Source: Fredinandcohnia onubensis (lineage in GTDB: Bacteria; Bacillota; Bacilli; Bacillales; Bacillaceae_L). From it: a stretch of 64,000 bases of DNA. The stretch covers positions 226,982 to 290,981 of the forward strand of contig NZ_NSEA01000011.1 in the NCBI RefSeq assembly GCF_002734285.1. Direction: 5' to 3'. The first letter of the stretch is position 1. The number at the start of each line of letters is the position of its first letter. A model generated the notes under the pieces. It was not told where the DNA came from. It did no database searches and worked only from the letters and a program-made list of their open reading frames with translations. The position numbers and the translations under genes are program-made. Shown in pieces: positions 32,503 to 40,888 of the stretch.

Positions 32503-33169
32503 AATCTTTTTGAGCAATTTTCGCAATCTCCTCCGAAGCATAAACCACTTTCCCCTGTTCTTTTTCCTGAGCCACTTTGTACATCGCTTTTGCTACTGTT
32601 TTTCCTTCGATTGCTCTATATTTTTGGAGGGGGCCAGTAAATATAAACTTTAAGTCTTTAAACAAGATAGCAGCCATTTCTTCTCCAAGACGAAATTCGC
32701 CTCTGTTTCCAAGTAGAAGTGACGGCCGAAAGATAGAAAGGTGTTCAAAGTTAAGTTGACGAACCTTCTCTTCAAGCTCTCCCTTCATTCTTGGATAGAA
32801 AAGCTTCGCATTACGGTCTGCATTCATTGAACTAACCACTAAATAATGTTTTGCGCCAGCCTCTTTCGCAATCCGACCAATCTCAACTGGATAATCTACA
32901 TCTATTTTGTACATAGCTTCTTGGGCCTTCGCCTTTTTGATGGTAGTGCCTAAACATACGAACACATCATTCACTGCGAAATATTGTTTATACTCATTAA
33001 GTCGATCGAAATCGACGATTACTTCTATTAATTTTGGATGATTCATCTTAAGTGGTTTTCGAACTAGAGCATACACCTGCACATATTCAGATCCCTCTAG
33101 CAATTTATTTAGTAGTTCATTCCCAATTAAACCAGTTGCCCCAGCAATAAGTGCTGTCTTCTCTTCCAC
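32501..33169 (-). CDS. NAD(P)H-binding oxidoreductase (atypical SDR, NmrA/HTATIP2-like)
   Basis: A 222-residue protein with an N-terminal GATGLIGNELL dinucleotide-binding motif and the segments VFVCLGTTIKKAKAQEAMYKIDVDYPVE, YLVVSSMNAD and IFRPSLLLGNR, typical of the CC3/TIP30-like extended SDR group in bacteria. No classical YxxxK is present. The start is GTG with AGGAAG upstream. The reaction is unknown. Monocistronic and convergent with trhO. Confidence 0.82.
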   Translation of the reverse strand: MEEKTALIAGATGLIGNELLNKLLEGSEYVQVYALVRKPLKMNHPKLIEVIVDFDRLNEYKQYFAVNDVFVCLGTTIKKAKAQEAMYKIDVDYPVEIGRIAKEAGAKHYLVVSSMNADRNAKLFYPRMKGELEEKVRQLNFEHLSIFRPSLLLGNRGEFRLGEEMAAILFKDLKFIFTGPLQKYRAIEGKTVAKAMYKVAQEKEQGKVVYASEEIAKIAQKD

Positions 33170-33301
33170 TTTGCCAACTTCCTTTCACATAAAAACGCAA
33201 TTTTCCTTTCATAAGTATACCCATTTTTATTTCATTTGGCATGCCACTAATCTGTTGTAGGACTTTCTTATGAAAAAAGTATAGTTTTATAGAGCTAATA
33301 A

Positions 33302-33356
33302 TGGTAAAATTAGGAAATAAGCACCATATTTCATTCTTTTTCATCTAATTTTACCA
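33302..33356. promoter_or_regulatory. 12-bp inverted repeat upstream of the KinB-like kinase
   Basis: TGGTAAAATTAG (33302-33313) and CTAATTTTACCA (33345-33356) are a perfect inverted repeat separated by 31 bp. About 45 bp further down is TATAAT (33399-33404), a plausible -10 of the kinase gene. The role could be a paired operator or an RNA stem; a terminator is unlikely as no plus-strand gene precedes it. Confidence 0.5.
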
Positions 33357-33467
33357 AAATTTTCACTCAATTAGACACAAAAGTAGTTTCATCTGTATTA
33401 TAATAGAATTAATAATATTATCTAACTATTTACTATATTGTAAATTTTTATTACTTGAAGGTGAATC

Positions 33468-34730
33468 ATGGAAATTACTAAGCACATTTTGTTTAACCTT
33501 GCATTATTAATCATACTTTCATTTATAGGTTTAATTTGGTTTGAACGAAAACGAAATCTTACCCTTTCAAAGTGGGAAGCGTACATAGGTTTGGTTGTGC
33601 TTATTTTGACTTGCTTTAGCGTTTCATATCAACCTACCCCTTCTTACTATTTTGATCTTCGTCTTATTCCTGTATTAATAGGAGGACTTTATCTTGGCAT
33701 TGGTCCGATCCTGTGTCTGACAGTAATTATTATAAGAGGGTTCTACGGCATGAATTTTGGTTTTTACGCGACAATTGTCCTTTATCTTCCATTGGCTTTT
33801 GCTTTGTGGAAGCTATACCCGTTGTTTTGGAAACAGAGTTCCAATAAGCGTGTGTGCATATCCGTACTTTTGACCTTTATTGTATCCATCCTTACAGCGG
33901 CTGCACTTCAATTTTCGAAACCGCATATAAATACTTTCGATGCTTGGTTTGCCTATTTAGTCATTCCAGCGATTGGCTTAGGAATTTTGTCCTACTTAAC
34001 TGAGTTTTTTCGCAATAATATCCAATTGCGACAAACCATTGTAAAATCTGAGAAGCTCCACGCAGTCGAACAAATGGGAGCGGCGATTTCTCATGAAATA
34101 CGAAATCCTTTAACGGCAGCAATGGGATTTGTACAGTTGATGATGTCTAATACTCTACCAAGACATAAGCAAAAAGAATATTTGACGATTATTAAAGAAG
34201 AGTTGGCTTCTGCTGAACATGTTATTCAAGAATATCTAACTTTTTCAAAACCAGCATTAGATACGGTTGAAACCCTACAAATCAAACGCGAATTGCAACA
34301 AGTGATATCTATTTTAAAGCCTACTGCAAACCAACACTCAGTAGAAGTCATTACAAATTTTTCTTTGATAGGCTCGATGGAAGGCGACCGACAAAAGTTC
34401 CATCAATGCTTTATCAACGTCATGAAAAATGCGATTGAGGCAATGCCCGGTGGTGGTAGATTATATGTTGAAACCAGTTACGACCGATTCAATGTAAGCA
34501 TTATCATCCGTGATACAGGAATGGGTATGACAAAAGAACAAATTGAGCGACTTGGTGAACCTTATTACTCTACTAAAGGGCCAAAAGGAACAGGTCTTGG
34601 AATGATGGTCGTTTATAGTATTGTAAAAGCAATGAAAGGTACGATCAAAGTATCAAGTTCTGTTGGCGAAGGAACTGAATTCACATTCCAATTTCCATCT
34701 GTCCTTTCCACAAATGAACCCCACGTCTGA
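33468..34730 (+). CDS. Sporulation-type sensor histidine kinase, KinB-like
   Basis: A 420-residue kinase. Six hydrophobic segments in residues 7-190 form a 5TM-receptor-type input domain (PSYYFDLRLIPVLIGGLYLG, IIRGFYGMNFGF). H-box AAISHEIRNPLTAAMGF has the phospho-His near residue 204. The N-box is QCFINVMKNAIEAMPGGG, with DTGMGM and GTGLGMM ATP-binding boxes. No response regulator is adjacent, as expected for phosphorelay kinases that feed Spo0F. B. subtilis KinB has the same layout and length. GAAGGTGA precedes the ATG. Which kinase paralog it is cannot be settled here. Confidence 0.88.
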   Translation: MEITKHILFNLALLIILSFIGLIWFERKRNLTLSKWEAYIGLVVLILTCFSVSYQPTPSYYFDLRLIPVLIGGLYLGIGPILCLTVIIIRGFYGMNFGFYATIVLYLPLAFALWKLYPLFWKQSSNKRVCISVLLTFIVSILTAAALQFSKPHINTFDAWFAYLVIPAIGLGILSYLTEFFRNNIQLRQTIVKSEKLHAVEQMGAAISHEIRNPLTAAMGFVQLMMSNTLPRHKQKEYLTIIKEELASAEHVIQEYLTFSKPALDTVETLQIKRELQQVISILKPTANQHSVEVITNFSLIGSMEGDRQKFHQCFINVMKNAIEAMPGGGRLYVETSYDRFNVSIIIRDTGMGMTKEQIERLGEPYYSTKGPKGTGLGMMVVYSIVKAMKGTIKVSSSVGEGTEFTFQFPSVLSTNEPHV

Positions 34731-34745
34731 AACGTGGGGATATTT
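34719..34745 (+). terminator. Terminator of the KinB-like gene
   Basis: CCCCACGT/ACGTGGGG stem with a 5-nt loop overlapping the TGA stop, followed by ATATTTTAT. Confidence 0.82.
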
Positions 34746-34967
34746 TATGCAAATTCTAAAAAAGCTTTTCCTCTTTTTTTTGCCCTAATATCGCGTTTTA
34801 TCGCCTCGTAAACTTCAAATTTCACTCAGTGAGCATTGTGGATCTAAATCAATTAACAGCACTTTCTTTTTTGCTTCTACTAGGTGAAGCGCAATCTGAA
34901 AAATACTCGTGGTCTTGCCTACTCCCCCTTTGTAATTACCAACAAAAATCTTTTTTCCTTCAGCCAA
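34745..34967 (-). pseudogene. ParA/Soj-family ATPase remnant
   Basis: From a TTG preceded by GAGGGGG, the minus strand encodes 50 residues: AEGKKIFVGNYKGGVGKTTS... through VLLIDLDPQCSLSEI, then TGA at 34815. KGGVGKTT is the deviant Walker A and LLIDLDPQ the A' motif of ParA ATPases. Right after, in another frame (34813-34745), 22 codons VYEAIKRDIRAKKRGKAFLEFA end at TAA and look like a ParA C-terminal helix. The middle of the gene, about 200 residues, is missing, so it is an internally deleted, frameshifted remnant. It may derive from a plasmid or phage partition gene. Confidence 0.78.
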
Positions 34968-35136
34968 TTGTTGACCCCCTCAGAAGTATTCATTTTAATG
35001 TATTAGCGAATGAAGAAAATATGCTTATTTTGCTTTATCATAACCTTTACTTATATTAATTTATAAAATATTTATAATTTTCTTATACCATATATTACTA
35101 TATGATAAAAGTAACAACCACAATGGAGGAGAAAAA

Positions 35137-35907
35137 ATGGACATTAAATCAGACGTTAAAAAACAATTTGGCCGCAGTGCTGCCTCTTATGTAACAAGTG
35201 AAGGTCACCGAAAAGGTGGAGATTTACAAACATTGGTCGCATTAGCCGATGCCACAGGAACAGAGCTAGCCCTTGATGTTGCTACGGGTGGCGGTCATAC
35301 TGCCAATGCCCTTGCTCCTCTTGTAGGAAAGGTTACAGCATTAGATTTAACACCAGAAATGTTAGCTGCTGCAGAGAAGTTTATTAAAGGGAATGGTCAT
35401 GAAAACGTTGAATTTGTTGAAGGCGATGCTGAAAAACTACCATTTTCAGATGAAACATTCGATATTGTATCTTGCCGTATCGCTCCTCACCATTTCCCTA
35501 ACATTACTAGCTTCGTAAGTGAAGTTTCACGTGTTTTAAAATCAGGTGGGCAGTTCTTGTTAGATGATAATGTTGTTCCAGAAAACAAGGAATTTGATGA
35601 ATTTTATAATACAGTTGAAAAAAGAAGAGACTACAGTCATTTCCGTGCTTGGAAAAAGTCAGAATGGCTTCAAATGCTAGAAGATGAAGGTTTTGAAATC
35701 CAAGAACTTTATCGTTTTGACAAGCCTTTTGATTTTGAAAGCTGGTGTAACCGTATGCATGTGTCAGACACCGAAAAGGCCGAACTGAACGACTATATGC
35801 TAAACTCTTCCGATAAGGTCAAACAGAAGTTTCGTATTCAAATAGAAAATAATACGATCATCTCCTTCCAAGGGGAAGCAGTTGTATTAAAGGCTACAAA
35901 ACTCTAG
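35137..35907 (+). CDS. Class I SAM-dependent methyltransferase (UbiE-like)
   Basis: A 256-residue protein with motif I LDVATGGGHTANAL near residue 48, acidic post-I LDLTPEML, motif II VEGDAEKLPFSDETFDIV and a SRVLKSGGQFLL motif III. The fold and motifs fit Methyltransf_11/UbiE-type enzymes; the FGRSAASYVTSEGH opening is common in Bacillus YcgJ-like proteins. GGAGG precedes the ATG. The substrate is unknown. It is followed after 51 bp by nitronate monooxygenase, possibly in the same transcript. Confidence 0.88.
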   Translation: MDIKSDVKKQFGRSAASYVTSEGHRKGGDLQTLVALADATGTELALDVATGGGHTANALAPLVGKVTALDLTPEMLAAAEKFIKGNGHENVEFVEGDAEKLPFSDETFDIVSCRIAPHHFPNITSFVSEVSRVLKSGGQFLLDDNVVPENKEFDEFYNTVEKRRDYSHFRAWKKSEWLQMLEDEGFEIQELYRFDKPFDFESWCNRMHVSDTEKAELNDYMLNSSDKVKQKFRIQIENNTIISFQGEAVVLKATKL

Positions 35908-35958
35908 GATAAAAGTGGGGGATTTCCTCCACTTTCTTTTCATTTAGGAGGTCCTCGT

Positions 35959-37029
35959 TTGTTTAATAATAAAGTTAATGAACTGTTAAAGATTGAACAC
36001 CCGATTATCCAAGCTCCGATGGCTGGTGGAATTACAACTTCAGAATTAGTTGCTGCTGTCTCAAATGCTGGAGGCTTAGGAATGATAGGTGCCGGATATA
36101 TGACTCCCTTGCAACTTAAGGAACAAATTAAGGAAATCAGAAAACTAACCTCCCATTCTTTTGGCGTTAATCTATTTGTTCCAACCGAATTTCATGCGAA
36201 AGAGAATGAAGTGAAATCAGCAAATCAATTACTTAATCCGATTCGAGAAAAATTGAACTTACCTCCAAAAGAAAATGTTGAGATTCCTTCATTGACGGAT
36301 GCATTAAAAAAATTCAATGAGCAAATCAAAGTGATCATCGAGGAAAAAGTTCCTATTTGTTCTTTTACATTTGGCCTTCCATCTAAAGCTGTGATTACCA
36401 AATTAAAACAACATCAAATGGTGTTAATGGGAACAGCAACATCTGTTAAAGAAGCCATTGCAGTTGAAGAATCAGGATTGGATCTAGTTGTTGTTCAAGG
36501 CAGTGAAGCTGGTGGACATCGTGGAGCATTTATGAATAACGGGCACGAGGGTTTAATCGGCTTAATATCACTTATACCGCAGGTGGCCGACAGTGTTAAG
36601 ATACCTGTTATTGCCGCTGGTGGAATCATGGATGGCAGAGGTTTAATGGCCTCTATTTGCTTAGGCGCACAGGCGGTTCAAATGGGGACAGCATTTTTGA
36701 CCTGTATTGAAAGTGGGGCACATCCTGTACATAGAGATGCCATTCTGAATGCTTCTGATGACGAAACGGTCGTAACCCGTTCATTTTCTGGTAAATGGGC
36801 ACGAGGACTCGTCAATCCCTTTATTGAAAACATGAAGGAACACGAAAATGACCTCCCGGAGTTTCCTGTTCAGAATTCACTGACCCAGGATATCCGAAAG
36901 GCATCAAGTTCACAGAATAATAAGGACTTCATGTCGCTTTGGTCCGGGCAAAGCCCAAGATTAGCAAAGCATCAAAGCGTTGCAAACTTAATAGATTCAA
37001 TCATTTCCGAAGTAAAACACATAAAATGA
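35959..37029 (+). CDS. Nitronate monooxygenase (2-nitropropane dioxygenase family)
   Basis: A 356-residue FMN-dependent TIM-barrel protein. HPIIQAPMAGGITTSELVAAVSNAGGLGMIGAGYM is the family opening; VVVQGSEAGGHRG carries the catalytic His region, and PVIAAGGIMDGRG, LGAQAVQMGTAFL bind the FMN phosphate. It oxidises propionate-3-nitronate-type toxins or alkyl nitronates. The start is TTG with AGGAGG 8 nt upstream. Length is normal. No neighbouring gene explains a specific substrate. Confidence 0.92.
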   Translation: MFNNKVNELLKIEHPIIQAPMAGGITTSELVAAVSNAGGLGMIGAGYMTPLQLKEQIKEIRKLTSHSFGVNLFVPTEFHAKENEVKSANQLLNPIREKLNLPPKENVEIPSLTDALKKFNEQIKVIIEEKVPICSFTFGLPSKAVITKLKQHQMVLMGTATSVKEAIAVEESGLDLVVVQGSEAGGHRGAFMNNGHEGLIGLISLIPQVADSVKIPVIAAGGIMDGRGLMASICLGAQAVQMGTAFLTCIESGAHPVHRDAILNASDDETVVTRSFSGKWARGLVNPFIENMKEHENDLPEFPVQNSLTQDIRKASSSQNNKDFMSLWSGQSPRLAKHQSVANLIDSIISEVKHIK

Positions 37030-37047
37030 TAAGAGTGTCCTCCGCTT

Positions 37048-37160
37048 CAGACACTGGCTTGCTTGTTCGGCGGATGCCTGACTGAAGTTTGTTTGCTCTA
37101 GACACTCTCTCACTTGTTCGCCGGTTCCCTTGTCCGAAGTTGACACAGCAACTTCGGACA
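37048..37160. repeat. Tandem array E: two diverged 51-bp units and a terminal hairpin
   Basis: Units begin CAGACACT (37048) and TAGACACT (37099) and share CTTGTTCGxCGG and GAAGTT at the same offsets, period 51 bp. A strong hairpin, TGTCCGAAGTTG/CAACTTCGGACA with a 6-nt loop, closes the second unit. No T tract follows, so it is not a classical terminator for the convergent flanking genes. Confidence 0.7.
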
Positions 37161-37172
37161 CTGCTCCTATAA

Positions 37173-37958
37173 TCAGTTCTTTATAGCGTAACAATGGTTC
37201 AACGGTCCACTGCCATTTCCAAGGTCAAGTCCCGCCTCTAATGCTCCCGTAATATAGTGTTTTGCTTCCTGTATACTTGTTTTAATATCATGGCCATTTG
37301 CTAAATTACAAGCAATCGCTGATGAAAGCGTACAACCTGTGCCATGCGTGTTCGGGTTACTAATACGTTCTCCCGGGAACCATGTGAACTCGCCATTACT
37401 ATATAATAGATCATCCGCTGTATCTTCAAGATGTCCACCTTTAATTAAAATGGCACCTTTATATGTTTTGGACAATTTTTGGGCAGCCACTTGCATGTCT
37501 TCCTTCGTGGTAATCTCCATTTCGCCAAGCGCCTCAGCCTCATGTATGTTTGGTGTAATAATAGTAGCTAGCGGAATTAATTTGCTAATCAAGGCGTCTA
37601 TCGCCGATTCACTCAAAAGTCTACTCCCACTTGTTGATATCATGACTGGATCCACTACTATATTTGAAGGCTTATATTCTTCTAGTTTTTCAACGATTTT
37701 ATGAATGATTTCAGGTGATGACACCATCCCGATTTTCACACTATCGGGAAAAATATCAGTCATGATGCAATCCAGCTGTTGCCCCACAAATTCAGGAGTT
37801 GAATCGAGAACACCGTATACGCCAGTTGTATTTTGAGCAGTAAGAGCTGTAATGGCACTCATTGCATACATATTATGGGCTGTAATTGTTTTAATATCTG
37901 CCTGAATCCCCGCTCCCCCACTACAATCAGAGCCAGCGATCGTCAATACCTTTTTCAT
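37173..37958 (-). CDS. thiD: Hydroxymethylpyrimidine/phosphomethylpyrimidine kinase
   Basis: A 261-residue ribokinase-fold enzyme that phosphorylates HMP and HMP-P for thiamine synthesis. VLTIAGSDCSGGAGIQADIKT opens the protein, VDPVMISTSGSRLL binds substrate, and the anion hole/catalytic NTHGTGCTLSSAIA is near residue 205. Its ATG overlaps the thiE stop (TAATG). Last gene of thiM-thiE-thiD. The HMP kinase motif set separates it from pyridoxal kinases. Confidence 0.95.
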   Translation of the reverse strand: MKKVLTIAGSDCSGGAGIQADIKTITAHNMYAMSAITALTAQNTTGVYGVLDSTPEFVGQQLDCIMTDIFPDSVKIGMVSSPEIIHKIVEKLEEYKPSNIVVDPVMISTSGSRLLSESAIDALISKLIPLATIITPNIHEAEALGEMEITTKEDMQVAAQKLSKTYKGAILIKGGHLEDTADDLLYSNGEFTWFPGERISNPNTHGTGCTLSSAIACNLANGHDIKTSIQEAKHYITGALEAGLDLGNGSGPLNHCYAIKN

Positions 37959-38605
37959 TATCCTTCACTCCCTAACATCTTAGCTGAAAGCTCTTGTAAT
38001 TCCTTTGTTGCAGCAAGGATATCGGACTGTGCAAAGATTGCCGATACAACCGCAACACCGTCGATCCCACTTCCAGTTAACTCTAAAATATTCGTTTTAT
38101 TAATCCCGCCAATCGCAACAATTGGAATCGATACACTTTTACAAATTTCTTGAACAGTTTCGAATGTCATCGGTTTCGCATCTTGTTTTGTACCTGTTGG
38201 AAATACTGAACCAATACCAAGATAATCTGCACCCGCTTTTTCAGCAGCTATAGCTTGTTCTACATTTTGAGCCGATACACCTAGAATTTTATCTGGTCCA
38301 ATCATTTCACGTACTTTTTCAACCGGCATATCCTCTTGCCCAACATGCACACCATCTGCATCGCAAGCTTGCGCAATTTCAACATTATCGTTAATAACAA
38401 AAGGAACATCATAGAAAGCTGTTAACATTTTAAGTTCAATGGCTTCTTGTAAAAATTCATCATACCCTAGATCCTTTTCTCTAAGTTGAAGGAATGTGAT
38501 GCCACCTTTTAGTGCTGCTTCCACTTGTTCAACTAAGGTTTGGCTCCCTGTCCAGGCATGGTCTGTTACTGCATATAGTTGCATTAATTTTTTATCGATT
38601 TTCAA
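37958..38605 (-). CDS. thiE: Thiamine phosphate synthase
   Basis: A 215-residue TIM barrel joining HMP-PP and thiazole phosphate. LQLREKDLGYDEFLQEA, FVINDNVEIAQACDADGVHVGQEDMPV, ADYLGIGSVFPTGTKQDA, and VAIGGINKTN are the family blocks. TTG at 38605 has AAGGTGG 8 nt upstream and overlaps thiM by 14 nt; ATG at 38584 would trim seven residues. Middle gene of the riboswitch-controlled operon. Confidence 0.95.
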   Translation of the reverse strand: MKIDKKLMQLYAVTDHAWTGSQTLVEQVEAALKGGITFLQLREKDLGYDEFLQEAIELKMLTAFYDVPFVINDNVEIAQACDADGVHVGQEDMPVEKVREMIGPDKILGVSAQNVEQAIAAEKAGADYLGIGSVFPTGTKQDAKPMTFETVQEICKSVSIPIVAIGGINKTNILELTGSGIDGVAVVSAIFAQSDILAATKELQELSAKMLGSEG

Positions 38606-39416
38606 TGTTCATACCACCTTGTAGTTGTGTAAAATCTAGTTTACTCATCGCATCAATCAAGTACGTACGGAATGATGAAGTTCCCGCGTTCATTTGTTTT
38701 ACTTTTTGATGAGCCAATTCACCGCAATATCCCATTGCGCTCACTGCTGCGGCTGTACTCTTTAAAATGTCACCAGGATTAGCTCCACAATAAGCTGCTA
38801 TAACAGAAGTAAGCATACAGCCGGCTCCTGTGATTTTTGACATCATTGGGTGACCATTTCTGATCGCAAAGGCTTCATCCATATTCGCAACGATATCAAT
38901 AGCGCCTGTGATTGCAATGACTGCACCTGTTTGTTTACTTACCTGCTTTGCAAACTGAACCATTTCATCGAGATTACCTTCGTTGATGACGTCTTCTGCA
39001 GCTGCATCTACACCTTTTGTATTTCCACTTCCTGCATGTACCGTTTTTATTTCTGATAAATTTCCTCTGATAACCGCAAATTGTACCTCGTCTAAAAGAC
39101 GATAGACAGTATTGGTTCTTAAGCTAGAAGCACCTGCTCCCACCGGATCTAAAACAACGTGATGCCCTAATTTATTTGCAGCTTTTCCTGCTAAAATCAT
39201 AGATTCTATTGTTCTCTCATTTAAAGTACCGATATTAATCACAAGCGCATTGCAGATGCTTGTAATATCCTCCACTTCTTTTGGATCATCCGCCATAATT
39301 GGTGAACCTCCACATGCAAGGACGATATTTGCAACATCATTAACCGTCACATAGTTTGTAATATTATGGACAAGCGGTGTATTTTGCCTAACGTTTTTTA
39401 TGATTTGCTCAAACAT
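38592..39416 (-). CDS. thiM: Hydroxyethylthiazole kinase
   Basis: A 274-residue enzyme phosphorylating the thiazole moiety for salvage. NTPLVHNITNYVTVNDVANIVLACGGSPIMADD is the diagnostic opening; VLDPVGAGASSLRT and the anion-hole KITGAGCMLTSVIAAY near residue 195 follow. ATG at 39416 has GGAGGATAACC before it; an open frame extends 18 codons upstream, but that is the riboswitch terminator. First gene of thiM-thiE-thiD, a salvage set controlled by the TPP riboswitch. Confidence 0.96.
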   Translation of the reverse strand: MFEQIIKNVRQNTPLVHNITNYVTVNDVANIVLACGGSPIMADDPKEVEDITSICNALVINIGTLNERTIESMILAGKAANKLGHHVVLDPVGAGASSLRTNTVYRLLDEVQFAVIRGNLSEIKTVHAGSGNTKGVDAAAEDVINEGNLDEMVQFAKQVSKQTGAVIAITGAIDIVANMDEAFAIRNGHPMMSKITGAGCMLTSVIAAYCGANPGDILKSTAAAVSAMGYCGELAHQKVKQMNAGTSSFRTYLIDAMSKLDFTQLQGGMNIENR

Positions 39417-39432
39417 GGTTATCCTCCATTCA

Positions 39433-39468
39433 ATAAAAAAAGCGGTATACCTGAAATAGATATACCGC
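39433..39468 (-). terminator. Expression-platform terminator of the TPP riboswitch
   Basis: GCGGTATA/TATACCGC stem followed on the minus strand by TTTTTTT, between the aptamer and thiM. TPP binding should favour this stem and stop transcription. Confidence 0.92.
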
Positions 39469-39489
39469 ATGAATCGTCATACTTACACA

Positions 39490-39578
39490 CATTCCCTACG
39501 TTGGCATTATCCAAATCAGGTAAAGGGTCAAAGCTACATTTCGCTTACTCTCAGCCCACAAGCGTGAGCTCCCCTGCT
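39490..39578 (-). ncRNA. TPP riboswitch (THI element)
   Basis: The minus strand shows the conserved AGGGGAGC, GGGCTGAGAG, GACCCTTTACCTGATTTGGA and AATGCCAACGTAGGGAA blocks in canonical order. It lies 75 bp upstream of thiM, with a terminator between. Confidence 0.96.
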
Positions 39579-39602
39579 TTTATTCAATTGATTCTATTAT
39601 AG

Positions 39603-39674
39603 CAGAACCACGGGGACGGTTCTAGTGGTTCCCTCGAAAATTAGGGACCACAGGAACCGTCCCTATGGTTCCTA
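39603..39674. repeat. Dispersed GGGGACGGTTCT repeat in inverted pair
   Basis: AGAACCACGGGGACGGTTCT with GGTTCCCT on the left, and AGGGACC with GGAACCGTCCC and GGTTCCT on the right, form an imperfect inverted repeat of about 70 bp reaching the DUF421 stop codon. A related single copy is at 4961. The sequence type is common in Bacillaceae; mobility is inferred, not shown. Confidence 0.65.
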
Positions 39675-40370
39675 ATGCAGCATATTGTCGTCTTTGTTGT
39701 CTATGTAAAGCGTACCATCTTTCTGTACTTCCGCGTAAAAGACCTCAGCTACATCCATTACTCCTGCATTTTTTAATTGTTGGTTTAACCAGTTTGTATC
39801 TAAGTTCAGTCGGGAAAGATTCACTTTGTTTATAGTACCGTCTGATATGACCTCGGTAGAGATTGGGTACGCAGAGGGGTTGCTCCGAACACCAGCATCT
39901 TCTTTTGTGAAAGGCATTTTATTTTCGTAGGGCATCACCGAAAGTTGTCCACTAGTTTCAAAGATGGCATAATGTACATCTTTTATAGAAAAGTACCCTT
40001 TTTGTCTAAGTAATGAATTAAGGGAGTCCATATCAAGTTGAGTAGCTCGAAGTGAATTCTCCATAACTTTTCCTTCTTTTATCACGATGATTGGTTCCCC
40101 AGTCGTTACTTTTCTTGCTTTTTTAAACTTTATATCAATAAATGCCATTGCTATTGTAAAAACAGTCCAACCACTTAATGCTAGTATCCCATTAAAGATA
40201 CTAAGATTTGAGTTTACTGCAAGATTCGCCGCAATGGAACCAATTGCAATTGCCGAAATAAAATTAAAAAACGTCATTTGACTGATTTCTTTTCTACCCA
40301 TTAATCGTGCCAGTATAAATAACACCACAAACGCAATTGTAATCCTAAGTAAAAGTTGTGAAGTATCCAT
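39672..40370 (-). CDS. DUF421 domain membrane protein (YetF/YrbG type)
   Basis: A 232-residue protein with three N-terminal helices (ITIAFVVLFILARLMGRKEISQMTFFNFISAIAIGSIAANLAVN... ) and two cytoplasmic YetF-like domains, recognisable by GEPIIVIKEGKVMENSLRATQLDMDSLNSLLRQKGYFSIKDVHYAIFE. The spore-membrane YetF/SpoVA-linked relatives and the DUF421 family have this layout. ATG at 40370 is used, with GGAG 8 nt upstream, rather than TTG at 40373. Function uncertain; a membrane role is clear. Confidence 0.88.
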   Translation of the reverse strand: MDTSQLLLRITIAFVVLFILARLMGRKEISQMTFFNFISAIAIGSIAANLAVNSNLSIFNGILALSGWTVFTIAMAFIDIKFKKARKVTTGEPIIVIKEGKVMENSLRATQLDMDSLNSLLRQKGYFSIKDVHYAIFETSGQLSVMPYENKMPFTKEDAGVRSNPSAYPISTEVISDGTINKVNLSRLNLDTNWLNQQLKNAGVMDVAEVFYAEVQKDGTLYIDNKDDNMLH

Positions 40371-40483
40371 CAAAAAAACTCCTTTTTAACTTGTTGAGCT
40401 TTATTTTTTCCCTAATATAACAATTTAATGAATACACCCAATTTTAAAAAGAAGAATTGCTTTCGTCACCACAATAGTGTACG

Positions 40484-40522
40484 ATACATAGTATAAATTA
40501 AATACTGTACATCATATAGTAT
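40484..40522. promoter_or_regulatory. PadR-type operator/promoter region
   Basis: ATACATAGTATAAATTAAATACTGTACAT contains the dyad AGTAT-N7-ATACT, and the half-site CATATAGTATAA recurs just downstream. It lies 20-55 bp before the PadR start, so autoregulation is likely. The promoter elements overlap and are AT-rich. Confidence 0.6.
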
Positions 40523-40540
40523 AAAAAATGAGGTGGGTGA

Positions 40541-40888
40541 ATGAGTGATCTATTTAACTCATTAATGACTGAACTTAGAAGAGGAACGTTGACACTAGCT
40601 GTTTTGAGTCAATTACGAACTCCCCAATATGGATACTCCCTAGTCCAATTATTAGAGGGTTCAGGTATCGCCATTGACCAAAGTACGTTATATCCTTTGC
40701 TTCGCCGTCTGGAAAAACAGGAGTTGGTAACAAGCAGCTGGGATACATCTGAAAGCAGACCACGTAAGTATTATGTCTTAAGTGAGTTCGGTCTTGAGAT
40801 CTTTTTACAGTTAAAAAAGGAATGGATTCAAAATTCGAAAGAATTATATAGATTATTAGAGGGAGAGGAAGATTATGAATCTGATTGA
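40541..40888 (+). CDS. PadR family transcriptional regulator
   Basis: A 115-residue winged-helix protein: LRRGTLTLAVLSQLRTPQYGYSLVQLLEGSGIAIDQSTLYPLLRRLEKQELVTSSWDTSESRPRKYYVLSEFG is the complete PadR DNA-binding domain, followed by a short C-terminal helix for dimerisation. GAGGTGG precedes the ATG. Its end overlaps the start of the HAAS-domain membrane gene by 14 nt, the common PadR-HAAS pairing in Firmicutes. The effector is unknown. Confidence 0.92.
   Translation: MSDLFNSLMTELRRGTLTLAVLSQLRTPQYGYSLVQLLEGSGIAIDQSTLYPLLRRLEKQELVTSSWDTSESRPRKYYVLSEFGLEIFLQLKKEWIQNSKELYRLLEGEEDYESD

Noticed and set aside
34829-35059. Plus-strand 76-codon frame between the kinase and methyltransferase
   Set aside because: It runs opposite to the ParA remnant, lacks a binding site and has no recognisable features; the minus-strand ParA motifs explain the region better.
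39417-39470. N-terminal extension of thiM starting at 39470
   Set aside because: The 18 extra codons overlap the riboswitch terminator; ATG at 39416 has a good GGAGG site.
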